Positions 1 through 12,247 are shown, numbered from the stretch's first letter. The stretch is 42,813 bases of DNA from Myxococcota bacterium (GCA_020629955.1 JAHDCI010000024.1:1-42813), one strand, 5' to 3'. The notes: generated by a model not told the origin, from the letters alone. Numbers and translations: made by a program.

Positions 1-405
1 GATATTCGATTCCACGCCGCGCCAGCCTGCGTGAACGGCCGCGACGCCTCCACCCGATTGAGCGAGCAGGATGGGAACGCAGTCGGCGGTTCGAACGCCG
101 ACCGCGGCTCCTCGGCGGCGCGAGACCAGCGCATCGCCTTCCTGTTGTCGAAAAACGACCGGGTCCTCGTCTCCTTCCGCTTCGAAGACGAGGTCGCTGT
201 GAACCTGGGAGAGTTCGTAGAGCGTTTCGAAACCTAGGGCCGCTTTGAGAAGCGCATGATTCTCCGCAACCGCTTCGGATCGGTCGCCGAGCGCGCGTCC
301 GAGGTTTAGGCTTGCAAAGGGCCCCTCGCTGACGCCTCCGGTTCGGGTCGTGAATCCGTGATCAAAGCCGGCATCACGCAGGAGAGGAGATTGTAGAAGG
401 AGCAT
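1..405 (-). CDS. pgeF: PgeF/YfiH family protein (peptidoglycan editing factor, laccase-domain), 3' end outside window
   Basis: I translated the reverse strand from an ATG at 405-403; the frame stays open for 135 codons to the window edge, so the C-terminal half is missing. The N-terminus carries [21 protein letters not shown], followed by a QVHSD segment, [10 protein letters not shown] and [11 protein letters not shown]. These are the hallmark segments of the PgeF/YfiH (DUF152) family, whose His-Cys-His metal site is made by QVH, TADC and HAGWRG. Family members have been described as purine nucleoside phosphorylase/adenosine deaminase-like enzymes and as factors that prevent mis-incorporation into peptidoglycan; which activity applies here cannot be read from sequence. 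The gene diverges from carB, with about 140 bases between the two starts. No strong Shine-Dalgarno sequence is visible ahead of the ATG, but the nine residues before HGFTT fit the usual start of the family. Confidence 0.9.
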   Translation of the reverse strand, partial: MLLLQSPLLRDAGFDHGFTTRTGGVSEGPFASLNLGRALGDRSEAVAENHALLKAALGFETLYELSQVHSDLVFEAEGDEDPVVFRQQEGDALVSRRRGAAVGVRTADCVPILLAQSGGGVAAVHAGWRGVESNI

Positions 406-545
406 ATCGGAGAGTGTGTTCGCCGCTTCGCGCTGCGCAAGTCCGCGCGCTCTGTGACCATTTCGCAAACACCAGGGATGAAAGGTGTTCATGTCTTTTC
501 CTGCCGTTGCCCGAACGCACCCTGTCTGATACGTCCCAGGCGCTT

Positions 546-3500
546 ATGCCGCGCCGCGACGATATCTCGAAAATTCTTCTGATCGGCTCCGGGCCGATCG
601 TCATCGGACAAGCCTGCGAGTTCGACTATTCCGGGACGCAGGGGGCGAAAGCTCTCCGCGAAGAGGGCTACGAGGTGATCCTCGTGAACTCGAATCCGGC
701 AACGATCATGACCGATCCCGAATTTGCGGATCGCACCTATATCGAACCGCTCGTGCCCGATGTGATCGAGAAGATTCTGGAGCGCGAGCGACCAGACGCG
801 GTTCTGCCGACGCTCGGAGGACAGACGGCGCTTAATTTGGCTCTCGAGATGGATCGCCGCGGGGTGCTGAAACGCCTCGGGATCGAGCTCATTGGCGCCC
901 GCGTCGAAGCGATTCGGAAGGCGGAAGAGCGCGAAGCGTTTAAGCAGGCGATGGAGAAAATCGGGCTCGACGTTTGCCGAGCGAAGACCGTCACGACGGT
1001 TGAGGATGGAATCGCGGCCGCAGAGGAGATTGGGTACCCCATCATCCTTCGTCCTTCGCTTACGATGGGCGGCGCTGGCGGGGGCGTGGCCAAGGATCGC
1101 AAAGAGTTTGAAAAGGCCATCGCCTGGGCCCTTCAGTGCAGCCCCGTCAGCGAGTGCCTGGTCGAAGAGAGTATCGTTGGCTGGAAAGAGTTCGAGCTCG
1201 AAGTCATCCGAGACTGCGCGGACAACTTCTCGGTGATCTGCACCATCGAAAACGTGGACCCAATGGGGGTTCATACCGGCGATTCGGTCACGGTCGCGCC
1301 GGCAATGACGCTCACGGACCGCGAATATCAGCGGATGCGGGACGCAGGCCGCGCGATCATCACGGAGATCGGGGTGGATACCGGAGGGTCCAATATCCAG
1401 TTTGCGGTGGACCCGCAGACCGGGCGCCTCATCGTGATCGAGATGAACCCTCGCGTGTCGCGCTCGAGTGCCCTGGCAAGTAAGGCCACGGGGTATCCGA
1501 TTGCGAAGATCGCTGCGAAGCTCGCGGTTGGGTACCGCCTCGACGAGCTCAAGAACGATATCACCGGCACAAGCGCCGCGTTTGAGCCGACGATCGACTA
1601 CGTCGTTACCAAGTGGCCACGCTTTGCGTTCGAGAAATTCTCGGGTGCCGATCCTCGTCTCACAACGCAGATGAAGTCCGTCGGCGAAGCGATGGCGATT
1701 GGGCGTACGTTTAAGGAGTCGTTCCAAAAGGCGGCACGCAGCCTCGAGATTGGACGCGATGGCTTTGTCTCGCTGCTTGACCGCGTGGACTACCGCGAGC
1801 TCGCCGACCAAATCGACCGCCTCGTCGATACGGGAGAGGCGATTCAGCTCATGCGGCCGATGAAGGAACGCGGCGAGCCCAAAGAAGGCGAAATCGCCGC
1901 TGCGATTGAACGCGTAATCCGCACTCCGCTTGCGGATCGCCTTTGGTACATCTTCGACGGTATTCGGGTTGGACTTAGCCTTGAGCAGGTTCGTGCTGCG
2001 ACAGGCATGGACCCATGGTTTTTGACGCAATTCTTTGAGATTGTCGCGGAAGAAAAGGCGCTTGCCGAGGGCGACTTTGACGAAGTCGCGCAAGGTCGAG
2101 CCAAGCGAATGGGCTTTAGCGATCGCGCGATTGCCAAGCTTCGGGGAACCACCGCGGAAGCGGTAAAAGCCGCGCGGACGGAGTCGGGCGTGGTCTCGAC
2201 TTACGCTCGCGTTGACACATGCGCGGCAGAATTTGTCTCCTTGACGCCGTATCTTTATTCAAGCTTCGGCGACGAGTGTGAAGCGGACACCACCGACGCG
2301 AAGAAGGTCATGATTCTCGGCGGCGGTCCGAACCGCATCGGGCAAGGGATCGAGTTTGATTACTGCTGTGTTCACGCGGCCTTCGCGCTGAAGGAGCTCG
2401 GCTACGAGACCATCATGGTCAACTGCAATCCTGAGACCGTTAGCACCGATTACGATACCTCGGACCGGCTCTATTTTGAGCCGCTCACCTACGAGAACGT
2501 GATGGGGATCGTGGAGAAGGAAAAGCCGCACGGGCTCGTCGTTCAGCTTGGTGGCCAAACGCCCCTGAAACTCGCGAAGTCCCTCGAACGAGCCGGCGTG
2601 AAGATCCTGGGAACCAGCGCGGACGCGATCGATCGCGCGGAGGATCGAGAACGATTCGAAGAGATCCTCAACAAGCTTGGGCTTCGCCGTCCGGCGGGCG
2701 GGATTGCGCGCGGCGTAAGCGATGCGTTCGAGGTCGCGGAGAAGATTGGTTTCCCCGTTGTCGTGCGCCCGAGTTACGTGCTCGGCGGCCGGGCCATGGA
2801 GATCGTCTACTCGCGTGACGAGCTCGCCTCCTACATGAAGCGCGCGCTCGAAGCGGTCGAAGATGCGGAAACACAGACCATCCTTGTTGATGAGTTCCTG
2901 AAAGACGCGATGGAAGTCGACGTCGATGCTATCTCCGATGGTGAACGAGTCGTCATCGGCGGCGTCATGCAGCACATCGAGGAAGCTGGAATTCATTCGG
3001 GTGATTCGGCAATGGTTCTGCCCGCGCACGCTTTGCCGCCGGATGTGCTCGCTTCGATCCGGAGCTCGACGCGTGCCCTTGCTCTCGAGCTCGGCGTGGT
3101 CGGTTTGATGAACGTGCAGTTCGCGGTTCGAGGTAGCGCGGTCTATGTCATCGAGGTGAACCCGCGCGCATCGCGGACCGTTCCCTTTGTCAGCAAGGCG
3201 ACGGGCGTTCCTCTCGCGGGGCTCGCGGCGAAGGTGATGGCGGGTGAGAAGCTGGAAGCGCTCGGACTGACGCGTGAGGTCGTGCCGCGGCATGTCGCGG
3301 TGAAAGAGAGTGTTTTCCCGTTTTCGAAGTTCCCCGGGGTGGACACGATCTTGAGCCCCGAGATGCGTTCGACGGGCGAAGTCATGGGTATCGCGCCGAC
3401 ATTGCCGGAAGCGTTCCTAAAAGCCGCGCTCGCTTCGGGGCAGACGCTTCCGAGTGGAGGCACGGTCTTCATCAGCGTGCGTGACGAGGACAAGCAGGCT

Positions 3501-3854
3501 GCGTGCGACCTTGGGTTCCGCCTCTCGGAGCTTGGATTCGATATCGTTGCGACCTCGGGAACGCTCGCTGCGCTCAAGCGGAACCGCGTTCAGGCCAAGC
3601 ACGTGAAGAAGGTCAACGAAGGAGAGCCCCACGTGCTCCAGCTTCTCGAGAGTGATGAGGTTGCGATGGTGATCAATACGACCTCGGGACGTTTGGCGAT
3701 TGAGGATAGTCGCTCACTGCGCCGGCAGACGCTTGTCAGCGGGATTCCCTACTTCACGACCATCGCGGCAGCTGCAGCCGCGACCGAAGCGATCGAACGT
3801 CAGGCGGCTGCGGAGATCAGCGTAAAGAGCATCCAAGAGCTGCACGCAGAGTAG
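546..3854 (+). CDS. carB: Carbamoyl-phosphate synthase large subunit
   Basis: This 1102-residue protein makes carbamoyl phosphate from ammonia (delivered by the CarA glutaminase subunit), bicarbonate and two ATP, feeding pyrimidine and arginine synthesis in the cytoplasm. Two homologous ATP-grasp halves are visible: [20 protein letters not shown] near residue 10 and the equivalent [20 protein letters not shown] near residue 590. The last 130 residues or so form the MGS-like allosteric domain. The length is slightly above the E. coli protein (1073). The open frame extends upstream to 414, but [17 protein letters not shown] is the usual CarB start, so I use the ATG at 546; a weak AGG lies about 10 bases upstream. 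carA is not adjacent, so the subunits must be encoded apart. A long antisense open frame under this gene is a composition artefact. Confidence 0.97.
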   Translation: MPRRDDISKILLIGSGPIVIGQACEFDYSGTQGAKALREEGYEVILVNSNPATIMTDPEFADRTYIEPLVPDVIEKILERERPDAVLPTLGGQTALNLALEMDRRGVLKRLGIELIGARVEAIRKAEEREAFKQAMEKIGLDVCRAKTVTTVEDGIAAAEEIGYPIILRPSLTMGGAGGGVAKDRKEFEKAIAWALQCSPVSECLVEESIVGWKEFELEVIRDCADNFSVICTIENVDPMGVHTGDSVTVAPAMTLTDREYQRMRDAGRAIITEIGVDTGGSNIQFAVDPQTGRLIVIEMNPRVSRSSALASKATGYPIAKIAAKLAVGYRLDELKNDITGTSAAFEPTIDYVVTKWPRFAFEKFSGADPRLTTQMKSVGEAMAIGRTFKESFQKAARSLEIGRDGFVSLLDRVDYRELADQIDRLVDTGEAIQLMRPMKERGEPKEGEIAAAIERVIRTPLADRLWYIFDGIRVGLSLEQVRAATGMDPWFLTQFFEIVAEEKALAEGDFDEVAQGRAKRMGFSDRAIAKLRGTTAEAVKAARTESGVVSTYARVDTCAAEFVSLTPYLYSSFGDECEADTTDAKKVMILGGGPNRIGQGIEFDYCCVHAAFALKELGYETIMVNCNPETVSTDYDTSDRLYFEPLTYENVMGIVEKEKPHGLVVQLGGQTPLKLAKSLERAGVKILGTSADAIDRAEDRERFEEILNKLGLRRPAGGIARGVSDAFEVAEKIGFPVVVRPSYVLGGRAMEIVYSRDELASYMKRALEAVEDAETQTILVDEFLKDAMEVDVDAISDGERVVIGGVMQHIEEAGIHSGDSAMVLPAHALPPDVLASIRSSTRALALELGVVGLMNVQFAVRGSAVYVIEVNPRASRTVPFVSKATGVPLAGLAAKVMAGEKLEALGLTREVVPRHVAVKESVFPFSKFPGVDTILSPEMRSTGEVMGIAPTLPEAFLKAALASGQTLPSGGTVFISVRDEDKQAACDLGFRLSELGFDIVATSGTLAALKRNRVQAKHVKKVNEGEPHVLQLLESDEVAMVINTTSGRLAIEDSRSLRRQTLVSGIPYFTTIAAAAAATEAIERQAAAEISVKSIQELHAE

Positions 3855-3943
3855 GGCCACGTACGCTGCGGCCCTTGCGGCGGTCCAGTCGCTGCAAGGG
3901 CGGCCACGTGCCGCCTTGATTCTTTCAGGCTACGACGCCCGGT

Positions 3944-4798
3944 ATGAAGCTTGGGCTGGTATTTTTGACGGTGGCTGCGGGCGCAGCGATTGGCCTGAAA
4001 GAGGCCGCGGTGCTCGGCGCATTGCAGGGCATGACCGAGTTCTTGCCGGTCAGCAGCTCGGGGCATATCGCGATTGGCGCGTATCTCTTTGGCATGGAGG
4101 ATGCGCCGCTGACACTCTCGATCGTGTTGCATGCGGGGACGCTGCTCGCGACATTGCTGATGTTCCGGAAGGATATCGCCTCACTCTTTCAGGACTTCTT
4201 CCGCTTCTTTCGCGCGCCGAAAGAGACGTACGCGACTCCTGGCGGACAGACCATCGTGGAGATTGTCGTCGCGACGATTCCGACGGTCGTGATCGGCCTA
4301 CTGCTTCGCGATGCCGTGGAAGAATATGCAGAGGTGCCACCCGTCGTGGGGGCGTGTCTGGTGGCCACGGCGCTCCTGGTCGTCACCACGCGCTTTTCGA
4401 AGGGCGCCAAAGAAGAAGCAGATGAGTTTGCGACCCTGGGACTCAAGGCGGCGCTGCTCGTCGGCATCGCTCAGGGGCTTGCGGTACTTCCCGGGATCAG
4501 CCGTAGCGGCTCGACGATCGCGGTCGCGATGATGCTTGGCCTCAATGGCCTCGCGGCGTTCCGTTTCTCATTTCTGCTCTCCCTGCCCGCCGTGTTAGGG
4601 GCGGTCCTGCTTGAGCTCTTAAAACCCGGCGCGCTCGATTCGGTGCCCACCAGTGTGTGGATTGGAGGCGGGATTTCATTCGTGGTGGGGGTGGTCTCGC
4701 TGAAGCTGCTTCGAGGAGTCGTAAACCAGGGGCGCTTCTGGGCTTTTGCCCTCTATTTGGTGCCTGTTGGTATTTGGCTAATCGCCTTCGCTCGTTGA
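3944..4798 (+). CDS. uppP: Undecaprenyl-diphosphatase (BacA family)
   Basis: The 284-residue polytopic inner-membrane protein dephosphorylates undecaprenyl diphosphate to recycle the lipid carrier for peptidoglycan and surface polysaccharide synthesis. The two signature motifs are present: LQGMTEFLPVSSSGH around residues 27-41 and PGISRSGS near residue 183, which form the catalytic pocket with Glu, His, Ser and Arg. Several hydrophobic segments of membrane-span length fill the remainder, including the C-terminal FWAFALYLVPVGIWLIAF. The first 15 residues (MKLGLVFLTVAAGA) are hydrophobic and lie before the usual family start, and no clear ribosome binding site precedes the ATG at 3944, so the exact start is uncertain. 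It follows carB by 89 bases containing GC-rich inverted repeats; co-transcription is possible but not shown. Confidence 0.95.
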   Translation: MKLGLVFLTVAAGAAIGLKEAAVLGALQGMTEFLPVSSSGHIAIGAYLFGMEDAPLTLSIVLHAGTLLATLLMFRKDIASLFQDFFRFFRAPKETYATPGGQTIVEIVVATIPTVVIGLLLRDAVEEYAEVPPVVGACLVATALLVVTTRFSKGAKEEADEFATLGLKAALLVGIAQGLAVLPGISRSGSTIAVAMMLGLNGLAAFRFSFLLSLPAVLGAVLLELLKPGALDSVPTSVWIGGGISFVVGVVSLKLLRGVVNQGRFWAFALYLVPVGIWLIAFAR

Positions 4799-4866
4799 GA
4801 AAATCGCGATTTTGGGGCCGAAACCGAGGCCCCGAAAAAAAGTTCCAAAAAACGCATTTGAGTTCC

Positions 4867-4894
4867 TTGACTTTCAATCTCAGAGGGTTAGAAA
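4867..4894 (+). promoter_or_regulatory. Candidate sigma-70-type promoter of tRNA-Leu
   Basis: TTGACT at 4867-4872 and TAGAAA at 4889-4894 are separated by 16 bases and end 13 bases before the tRNA. The -35 box matches consensus at five of six positions and the -10 at four of six. The location directly ahead of a stand-alone tRNA gene is the main support. Confidence 0.6.
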
Positions 4895-4907
4895 GACGGC
4901 CTGACCC

Positions 4908-4994
4908 GCGGATGTGGCGGAATTGGCAGACGCGCTGGATTAAGGATCCAGTGGGGTAAAACCCGTGGAGGTTCGACTCCTCTCGTCCGCACCA
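4908..4994 (+). tRNA. tRNA-Leu, anticodon AAG
   Basis: The 87-base gene has the acceptor stem GCGGATG (4908-4914) pairing with CGTCCGC (4984-4990), discriminator A and an encoded CCA (4992-4994). The D-arm, a long variable arm of class II type and a T-arm (GGAGG-TTCGACT-CCTCT) are present. The anticodon stem CTGGA/TCCAG (4935-4939/4947-4951) encloses the 7-base loop TTAAGGA, placing AAG at positions 34-36 (4942-4944) with G37, as in tRNA-Leu species reading CUN. A34 is unusual for bacterial tRNA-Leu and would need deamination to inosine. An apparent TAA reading arises only if the loop is shifted by one base and would break the 5-bp stem/7-base loop geometry. Confidence 0.95.
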
Positions 4995-5010
4995 AATACA
5001 AATGGGTTAG

Positions 5011-5042
5011 AGGGCTCCGAGAAATCGGGGCCCTTTTTCTTT
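5011..5042 (+). terminator. Rho-independent terminator of tRNA-Leu
   Basis: AGGGCTCCGA (5011-5020) and TCGGGGCCCT (5025-5034) form a 10-bp stem with one T-G wobble around a GAAA tetraloop, followed by a T-rich tract. It lies 16 bases after the tRNA CCA end. Confidence 0.9.
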
Positions 5043-5067
5043 CCGTCTCGTTGTCGTTCCGACTCAG

Positions 5068-5234
5068 CCTAGCCCCGATCCGTCACCAGGATTCGCGGCC
5101 TCGCACAATCCTTCACAATCGTAAGGAAAGTTCTCTTTGCTCGCATACGGACTGTATTCTCGCTCCGACAACTTCCCTTACGATTGCGAAATCTTGCACG
5201 ATCATCACGTTCCTGGTGACGGATCCGGGCTAGG
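5068..5234. repeat. 167-bp imperfect palindrome (MITE-like or structured element)
   Basis: The outer arms CCTAGCCCCGATCCGTCACC and its complement pair over 24 bases (5068-5091 with 5211-5234) with one mismatch. After a 9-base unpaired patch, 5101-5135 pairs with 5167-5201 at about 27 of 35 positions, and weaker pairing continues to an apex near 5151. No insertion or deletion is needed across the whole palindrome. It occupies the gap between the tRNA-Leu terminator and the next gene's 3' end. A 60-codon open frame crosses it (5051-5233) but has no family resemblance. I see no clear target-site duplication and no second copy in this window. Confidence 0.8.
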
Positions 5235-5244
5235 AATGGAGCAA

Positions 5245-8209
<2,965 letters not shown>

Positions 8210-8289
8210 TGGGTTCGACGATAAGACGTGAATCTACTTCATACGGGCAAGCGGTGACGCGCGGGGCGCTTTCTTGGTATGGTTAAAGA

Positions 8290-10698
8290 ATGACGTTCTC
8301 ACGGTCTTCCTTCCTCCAGCCCTCACGTGGGGCCCGGCTTGGTTCGCTGATTCCGCTTCTCTTCGCGCTCACCGCGTGCGATTGCGGCGGGGACGACGAT
8401 ATTCCGCCTGGGACCGTGGGTGCGCCCTGTACGTCGGGGACCGAATGCATCGGTGATCTGCGTTGCTTTGATAACGTCTGCACACGTGTCGGCGGAATGG
8501 ACGCAGGGACAGACGTCGGCGAAGAGGACGCCGCTCAGGAAGATAGCGGGCCCATGTGCGTCGGTTCGCGCGTATGTGGAGGCGGCTGCTGCGACGAAGG
8601 CCTCGTTTGCGACACCGAAGAGACCTGCTGCGACCCCGACGATATTTGCGGGGGCGTGTGTTGCGGCGGCGACTCGTCGTGCGTTGCGGACCGTTGCGTG
8701 TTGACATGCCCGGCCGAACAAGCGCCCTGCGGCGAAGATGACGCGCGCGTCTGCTGCGATGCGGGCGACGTCTGTTATCTCGGCTCGTGCACTGAACCTG
8801 GCGTGGAGTGCGAACGAACCACGGATTGCGAAGAAGGGGAGTACTGCGAGCCTTCGATCGAGCGCTGCTTGCCACGCGCGACCGGCGGGGAAATGTGTGA
8901 ATATCGCCCTGATACCGAAGAGTTCATGATGCGCGAGGAGTGGCACTGGGATGGCGACGAGGAAGTCGCGCCCACGCATTTCCAGGTCATGATGGCGCCA
9001 ATGGTCGCGAACCTGACCGACGATAATGGCGACGGACTCATCAACGAAGACGACGTTCCCGACGTGGTATTCTCGACCTTTACGGGCAGCAACTACCGCG
9101 GCGATGGTGTCATTCGTGCGGTGTCAGGCGAGGATGGATCGCGCATCTGGCCGACGGCCGATCCGGAATATCGGATTCATCCGGGCCTTGATATTGCGAT
9201 CGCAGATGTCGACCTCGAATCTCCCGGGCCGGAAGTCATGGGTTGTTCGAGCCCTGGCGCGAGGCTCACGATCATCGCAGCGGACGGATCGCTCCTTCGC
9301 ACCCTTGACGACGTCCCCTGCTCGGGCGCGCCCTCGGTGGGTGATCTCGACCACGATGGTATCCCCGAGATTGTTGTGGGGCCGTCGATCGCGCACGCGG
9401 ACGGTTTGGTTCGCTCGATCGGAAGCATCAGTAGCTACAATACGCTAGCCGATATCGATGACGACGGCGACCTCGAGATCGTCGGCACGCGCCGAGCTGT
9501 TGAAGCGGACGGCACGGAAATTTGGAATCAGCCGATGGTGAACGCCGGCGGTATGATGGCGATCGCAGACCTCGATTTGGATGGAACGCCAGAGGTCATC
9601 ACGGTCACGGCCGGCAATCACTCGGTGACGGTGCTCGACGCCGCGACTGGCGAGATCGAGTGGGGGCCGATCGACGTGAACCCCGATGTTCCGGAGGTCT
9701 CCGGAGCGATCGCGGCGCAAATGGCAGCGCGCCCCGACCGCAACGCCGCCACCGGCGGCGGACCGCCCACGATCGCGAACTTTGATGACGACCCGAACCC
9801 CGAGATCGCCTTTGCCGGAGGTTATGCGTACGTGATTCTTGAGCACGACGGGACCCGAAAGTGGCTCGACGTCACGCAGGACCGTTCCAGTCGCGCGACG
9901 GGGTCTTCGATCTTTGACTTCGAAGGCGACGGCGTGGCCGAGGTTCTTTACAACGACGAACTTGAGTTCCGCGTTTACCGTGGCCCGGACGGCGAGGTTT
10001 ACCTCAACCGTTGCAATACCAGCGGCACGCTTCGCGAGTATCCAATCGTCGTCGATGTCGACAACGATGACCACGCGGAGATTGTCCTCATGGAGAACAA
10101 CTATGCGTTCCGGACCTGCTCGGACGGATCCGCCTCGACGCGCGGGATTCACGTCTTTGGTCATCCCGAAAACCAGTGGGTCCGTACCCGCCGTATTTGG
10201 AATCAGCACACGTATCACGTCACGAATATCAACGAGGATGGCACGGTGCCGATGAGCGAAGAGCCGAACTGGAGCGAAGAAGGCCTGAACAACTTCCGGC
10301 AGAACGTCCAGCCGGATGGACTCTTCGACGCGCCGGACCTCGTGTTGGTCGACCTCAACGTTTCGACCCGCCTATGCGCGGGCGTGCTCGAACTCTCGGT
10401 GCGTGTGGTGAACGAGGGAAGGGCGAGTGCGCCGGCGAACGTTCCGGTCACCTTCTACGAGCGTCTCGACACAGGCGATACCCTTCTTGGTCGGGCCTTC
10501 ACCACTCGCGGATTGCTCCCCGGCGAGAGCGAGCTGATGACCTTCGAGTTTGAAGTTCCAAGTGACCGCCTTGGTCCGTACTTCTTCACCGCCGCACTGA
10601 ACGACCCCGACGATATGCCGCTCGTTGGGCTGAACGAGTGCCGCCCGGACAACAACGATATCGGTCCTGTCGAAGGCGCCTGCCCCGTCGTTCTCTAA
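8290..10698 (+). CDS. Large surface lipoprotein with Cys-rich region, FG-GAP/VCBS beta-propeller repeats and CARDB-like C-terminus
   Basis: The 802-residue product has a positively charged start, a hydrophobic segment (SLIPLLFALTAC) and a lipobox Cys followed by DCGGDDD. Residues about 45-200 are very Cys-rich, with paired motifs such as CGGGCCDEGLVC and CCDPDDICGGVCC, likely disulfide-bonded outside the cytoplasm. From about residue 230 on, calcium-binding-like Asp repeats (DDNGDGLINEDDVPDVV, DLDHDGIPEIVVG, DIDDDGDLEIVG, DLDLDGTPEVITV, DVDNDDHAEIVLM) mark an integrin-type FG-GAP/VCBS propeller. The last 115 residues (DLVLVDLNVSTRLCAG onward) look like a CARDB immunoglobulin-like adhesion domain. 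This layout is common in myxobacterial secreted proteins; a role in adhesion or envelope architecture is an inference. Confidence 0.85.
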   Translation: MTFSRSSFLQPSRGARLGSLIPLLFALTACDCGGDDDIPPGTVGAPCTSGTECIGDLRCFDNVCTRVGGMDAGTDVGEEDAAQEDSGPMCVGSRVCGGGCCDEGLVCDTEETCCDPDDICGGVCCGGDSSCVADRCVLTCPAEQAPCGEDDARVCCDAGDVCYLGSCTEPGVECERTTDCEEGEYCEPSIERCLPRATGGEMCEYRPDTEEFMMREEWHWDGDEEVAPTHFQVMMAPMVANLTDDNGDGLINEDDVPDVVFSTFTGSNYRGDGVIRAVSGEDGSRIWPTADPEYRIHPGLDIAIADVDLESPGPEVMGCSSPGARLTIIAADGSLLRTLDDVPCSGAPSVGDLDHDGIPEIVVGPSIAHADGLVRSIGSISSYNTLADIDDDGDLEIVGTRRAVEADGTEIWNQPMVNAGGMMAIADLDLDGTPEVITVTAGNHSVTVLDAATGEIEWGPIDVNPDVPEVSGAIAAQMAARPDRNAATGGGPPTIANFDDDPNPEIAFAGGYAYVILEHDGTRKWLDVTQDRSSRATGSSIFDFEGDGVAEVLYNDELEFRVYRGPDGEVYLNRCNTSGTLREYPIVVDVDNDDHAEIVLMENNYAFRTCSDGSASTRGIHVFGHPENQWVRTRRIWNQHTYHVTNINEDGTVPMSEEPNWSEEGLNNFRQNVQPDGLFDAPDLVLVDLNVSTRLCAGVLELSVRVVNEGRASAPANVPVTFYERLDTGDTLLGRAFTTRGLLPGESELMTFEFEVPSDRLGPYFFTAALNDPDDMPLVGLNECRPDNNDIGPVEGACPVVL

Positions 10699-10714
10699 AT
10701 TGCCGGCGCTTGTG

Positions 10715-11107
10715 ATGCGCGTGGCGCGCGCGACCACCTGTCTTGAGGTGGTCGCGTCGATGTATGAAAAGGGGCTCGGCTTAAAACGACTCGGCGGCTT
10801 TCGGGACCATGAAGGGTTCGACGGCGAGATGCTTGGGCATCCTGGCGCGCCGTACCATCTTGAGTTCACCCAGCGAGAGGGCGAGACGGAGCTTCCGCGC
10901 CCACATCCAGAGGCCATGCTTGTCTTTTACGTTCCCGGACCAGATTTGTGGGCAAATCGATGCGACGCCATGCTTGGCGCCGGCTTCACCGAGGTTCGGT
11001 CGGAGAATCCGTATTGGCAGCGGGCAGGACGCACTTTCGAAGACCCAGACGGCGGCCGGGTCGTGATTCAGCGGGGAACGTGGCCGGGCGACGACGGTAT
11101 CCGCTGA
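10715..11107 (+). CDS. VOC (glyoxalase/bleomycin-resistance fold) family protein
   Basis: The 130-residue protein from the ATG at 10715 (MRVARATTCLEVVASMYEKG) has the vicinal-oxygen-chelate layout: a first strand, YEKGLGLKRLGGF, then PYHLEFTQREG, AMLVFYVPGPDLW and FEDPDGGRVVIQRG near the end. The HLEFTQ His/Glu and the final FEDPDGG segment are typical of the fold. Members range from glyoxalase I to extradiol dioxygenases and antibiotic-binding proteins; the substrate cannot be assigned. The open frame can also start at a TTG at 10700 or GTG at 10712, only one to thirteen bases after the preceding stop, which suggests co-transcription with the FG-GAP lipoprotein. Confidence 0.75.
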   Translation: MRVARATTCLEVVASMYEKGLGLKRLGGFRDHEGFDGEMLGHPGAPYHLEFTQREGETELPRPHPEAMLVFYVPGPDLWANRCDAMLGAGFTEVRSENPYWQRAGRTFEDPDGGRVVIQRGTWPGDDGIR

Positions 11108-11342
11108 ACATTCCAAACGCGTCTACGGGCCCATCGCTTCGAAAACGGGACGCTCAAAAGCCGGGTGTTCGGAGGTGGTCTCCTTAGACGAGGGGCGCTC
11201 TACTCGATTTTTGGACACCATTCTCGAGCGGGGGTCAATGGTTGGTTCGACCATCGACCACGGGGTATCGACGTTTCGTCGTCGACGAGTTCGTGAAATA
11301 TGGGTGTCCTTTTGTGTGGGAGGGCAAAGTTTGGCGAGCCGG
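11108..11342. other. Intergenic region without a supported gene
   Basis: This gap lies between the convergent VOC and methyltransferase genes. A 73-codon frame (11175-11396) crosses the terminator hairpin and overlaps the end of the methyltransferase gene, has no recognisable domain and is not called. Short self-complementary stretches (GGTTCGACCATCGACC, CGTCGTCGACGA) are visible but no RNA gene is recognised. Confidence 0.5.
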
Positions 11343-11379
11343 AATGAAAAAGGCGCCCGGAGGGACGCCTTCTTTCATT
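11343..11379. terminator. Bidirectional hairpin terminator
   Basis: AATGAAAAAGGCG (11343-11355) pairs with CGCCTTCTTTCATT (11366-11379) with one bulge. The A-rich and T-rich flanks make it usable on both strands; it sits just after the 3' end of the minus-strand methyltransferase gene and after the plus-strand VOC gene. Confidence 0.75.
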
Positions 11380-11392
11380 TCGCCAGCGAGGC

Positions 11393-12247
11393 TTAGCCGA
11401 TGCGGCGGAGCTTCATTTGAACGTCGCTTGACCAGTGGGCCGCGAAGGCGCGGACGCAGGTGTCGAGGTAGCGCTCGTAGTCGATAAAGACCTGGTCGCC
11501 CCACTTCTCGCGGATGGTGGTCTCGTGCATGCGGAGGCGGCGGAGCCATTCTCCGGTGGTGCGGCCATAGCATTCGCGCTGCGTGCGCATCTCGACGATT
11601 TCCCACCGCGGATTCACCGCAGCGGTGAGCTCCTCAAGGCGCGGGTTGAGACCGCCTGGGAAGATCACGTCGGCGGTGAAGGCGAGGTCCTCCAGATCCT
11701 TTCGGGTCCGCGGGATGCGATTGCGAAGGATGGCCTGGAACCCGAAGCAGGCGCCGGGCTTGACCCAGTCGGCGACCTTGTTGAAGTAGGTCCGATAGAG
11801 TTCCACCGCCATGCCCTTATTGGCCTGAGCCGGGGAGCACAGATGGTCGATCATCTCGATCGAGATCAGACCGTCGTACTTTTCTTCCGGAACGTAGTCT
11901 TTGTAATCGCAAACGATCGCGTGAACCTCGCCCAGCTTCTTCTGCGCGATCCACTCGCACTGCGCGGTGGAGAGGGTGATTCCATGGGCGCGCTTGACGC
12001 CACGTTCACGAACCAGATGCTCAAGGTTGCTGCCCCAGCCGCAGCCGATATCGAGGACAAAGCTCTCGGGCGTGACTTCCGCGTAGTCCGCCAAAATATT
12101 ACACTTTTGGATCTGTGCCTGCTCGAGCGTTTCGTCGCCGGTCAGGTAGCTCGCGGACGTGTAGTGCATGTTCTCGTCAAGCCAGAGCTTGAAGAACTCG
12201 TTGCTGACATCGTAGGAGACTTCGATCTGAGACTGAGTACTGGTCAT
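11393..12247 (-). CDS. SAM-dependent methyltransferase, cyclopropane-fatty-acid synthase family
   Basis: The 284-residue protein opens with VSYDVSNEFFKLWLDENMHYTS, the family's characteristic substrate-side segment, then the SAM-binding motif VLDIGCGWGSN (about residues 64-74), ITLSTAQCEWI and DGLISIEMIDHL. These match the CfaS/mycolic-acid-methyltransferase family, which methylates or cyclopropanates acyl-chain double bonds of phospholipids at the membrane surface. It is shorter than E. coli Cfa (382) and lacks the Cfa-type N-terminal lipid-binding domain, so it resembles the shorter mycolic-acid-type and small-molecule C-methyltransferases. The true substrate is uncertain. It is transcribed alone, with a hairpin terminator directly downstream. 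Confidence 0.85.
   Translation of the reverse strand: MTSTQSQIEVSYDVSNEFFKLWLDENMHYTSASYLTGDETLEQAQIQKCNILADYAEVTPESFVLDIGCGWGSNLEHLVRERGVKRAHGITLSTAQCEWIAQKKLGEVHAIVCDYKDYVPEEKYDGLISIEMIDHLCSPAQANKGMAVELYRTYFNKVADWVKPGACFGFQAILRNRIPRTRKDLEDLAFTADVIFPGGLNPRLEELTAAVNPRWEIVEMRTQRECYGRTTGEWLRRLRMHETTIREKWGDQVFIDYERYLDTCVRAFAAHWSSDVQMKLRRIG

Noticed and set aside
489-2093. 534-codon open frame antisense to carB
   Set aside because: It is a codon-bias shadow of carB in a GC-rich genome; the translation has no recognisable domain, and carB is unambiguous.
3855-3943. GC-rich inverted repeats between carB and uppP as a terminator
   Set aside because: Several short complementary stretches exist but no single stable stem with a T-tract stands out, so I did not call it.
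5051-5233. 60-codon open frame inside the palindrome
   Set aside because: The frame follows the two arms of the inverted repeat and has no ribosome binding site or family similarity.
11175-11396. 73-codon open frame between the VOC and methyltransferase genes
   Set aside because: It runs through a terminator hairpin and into the end of the methyltransferase gene.
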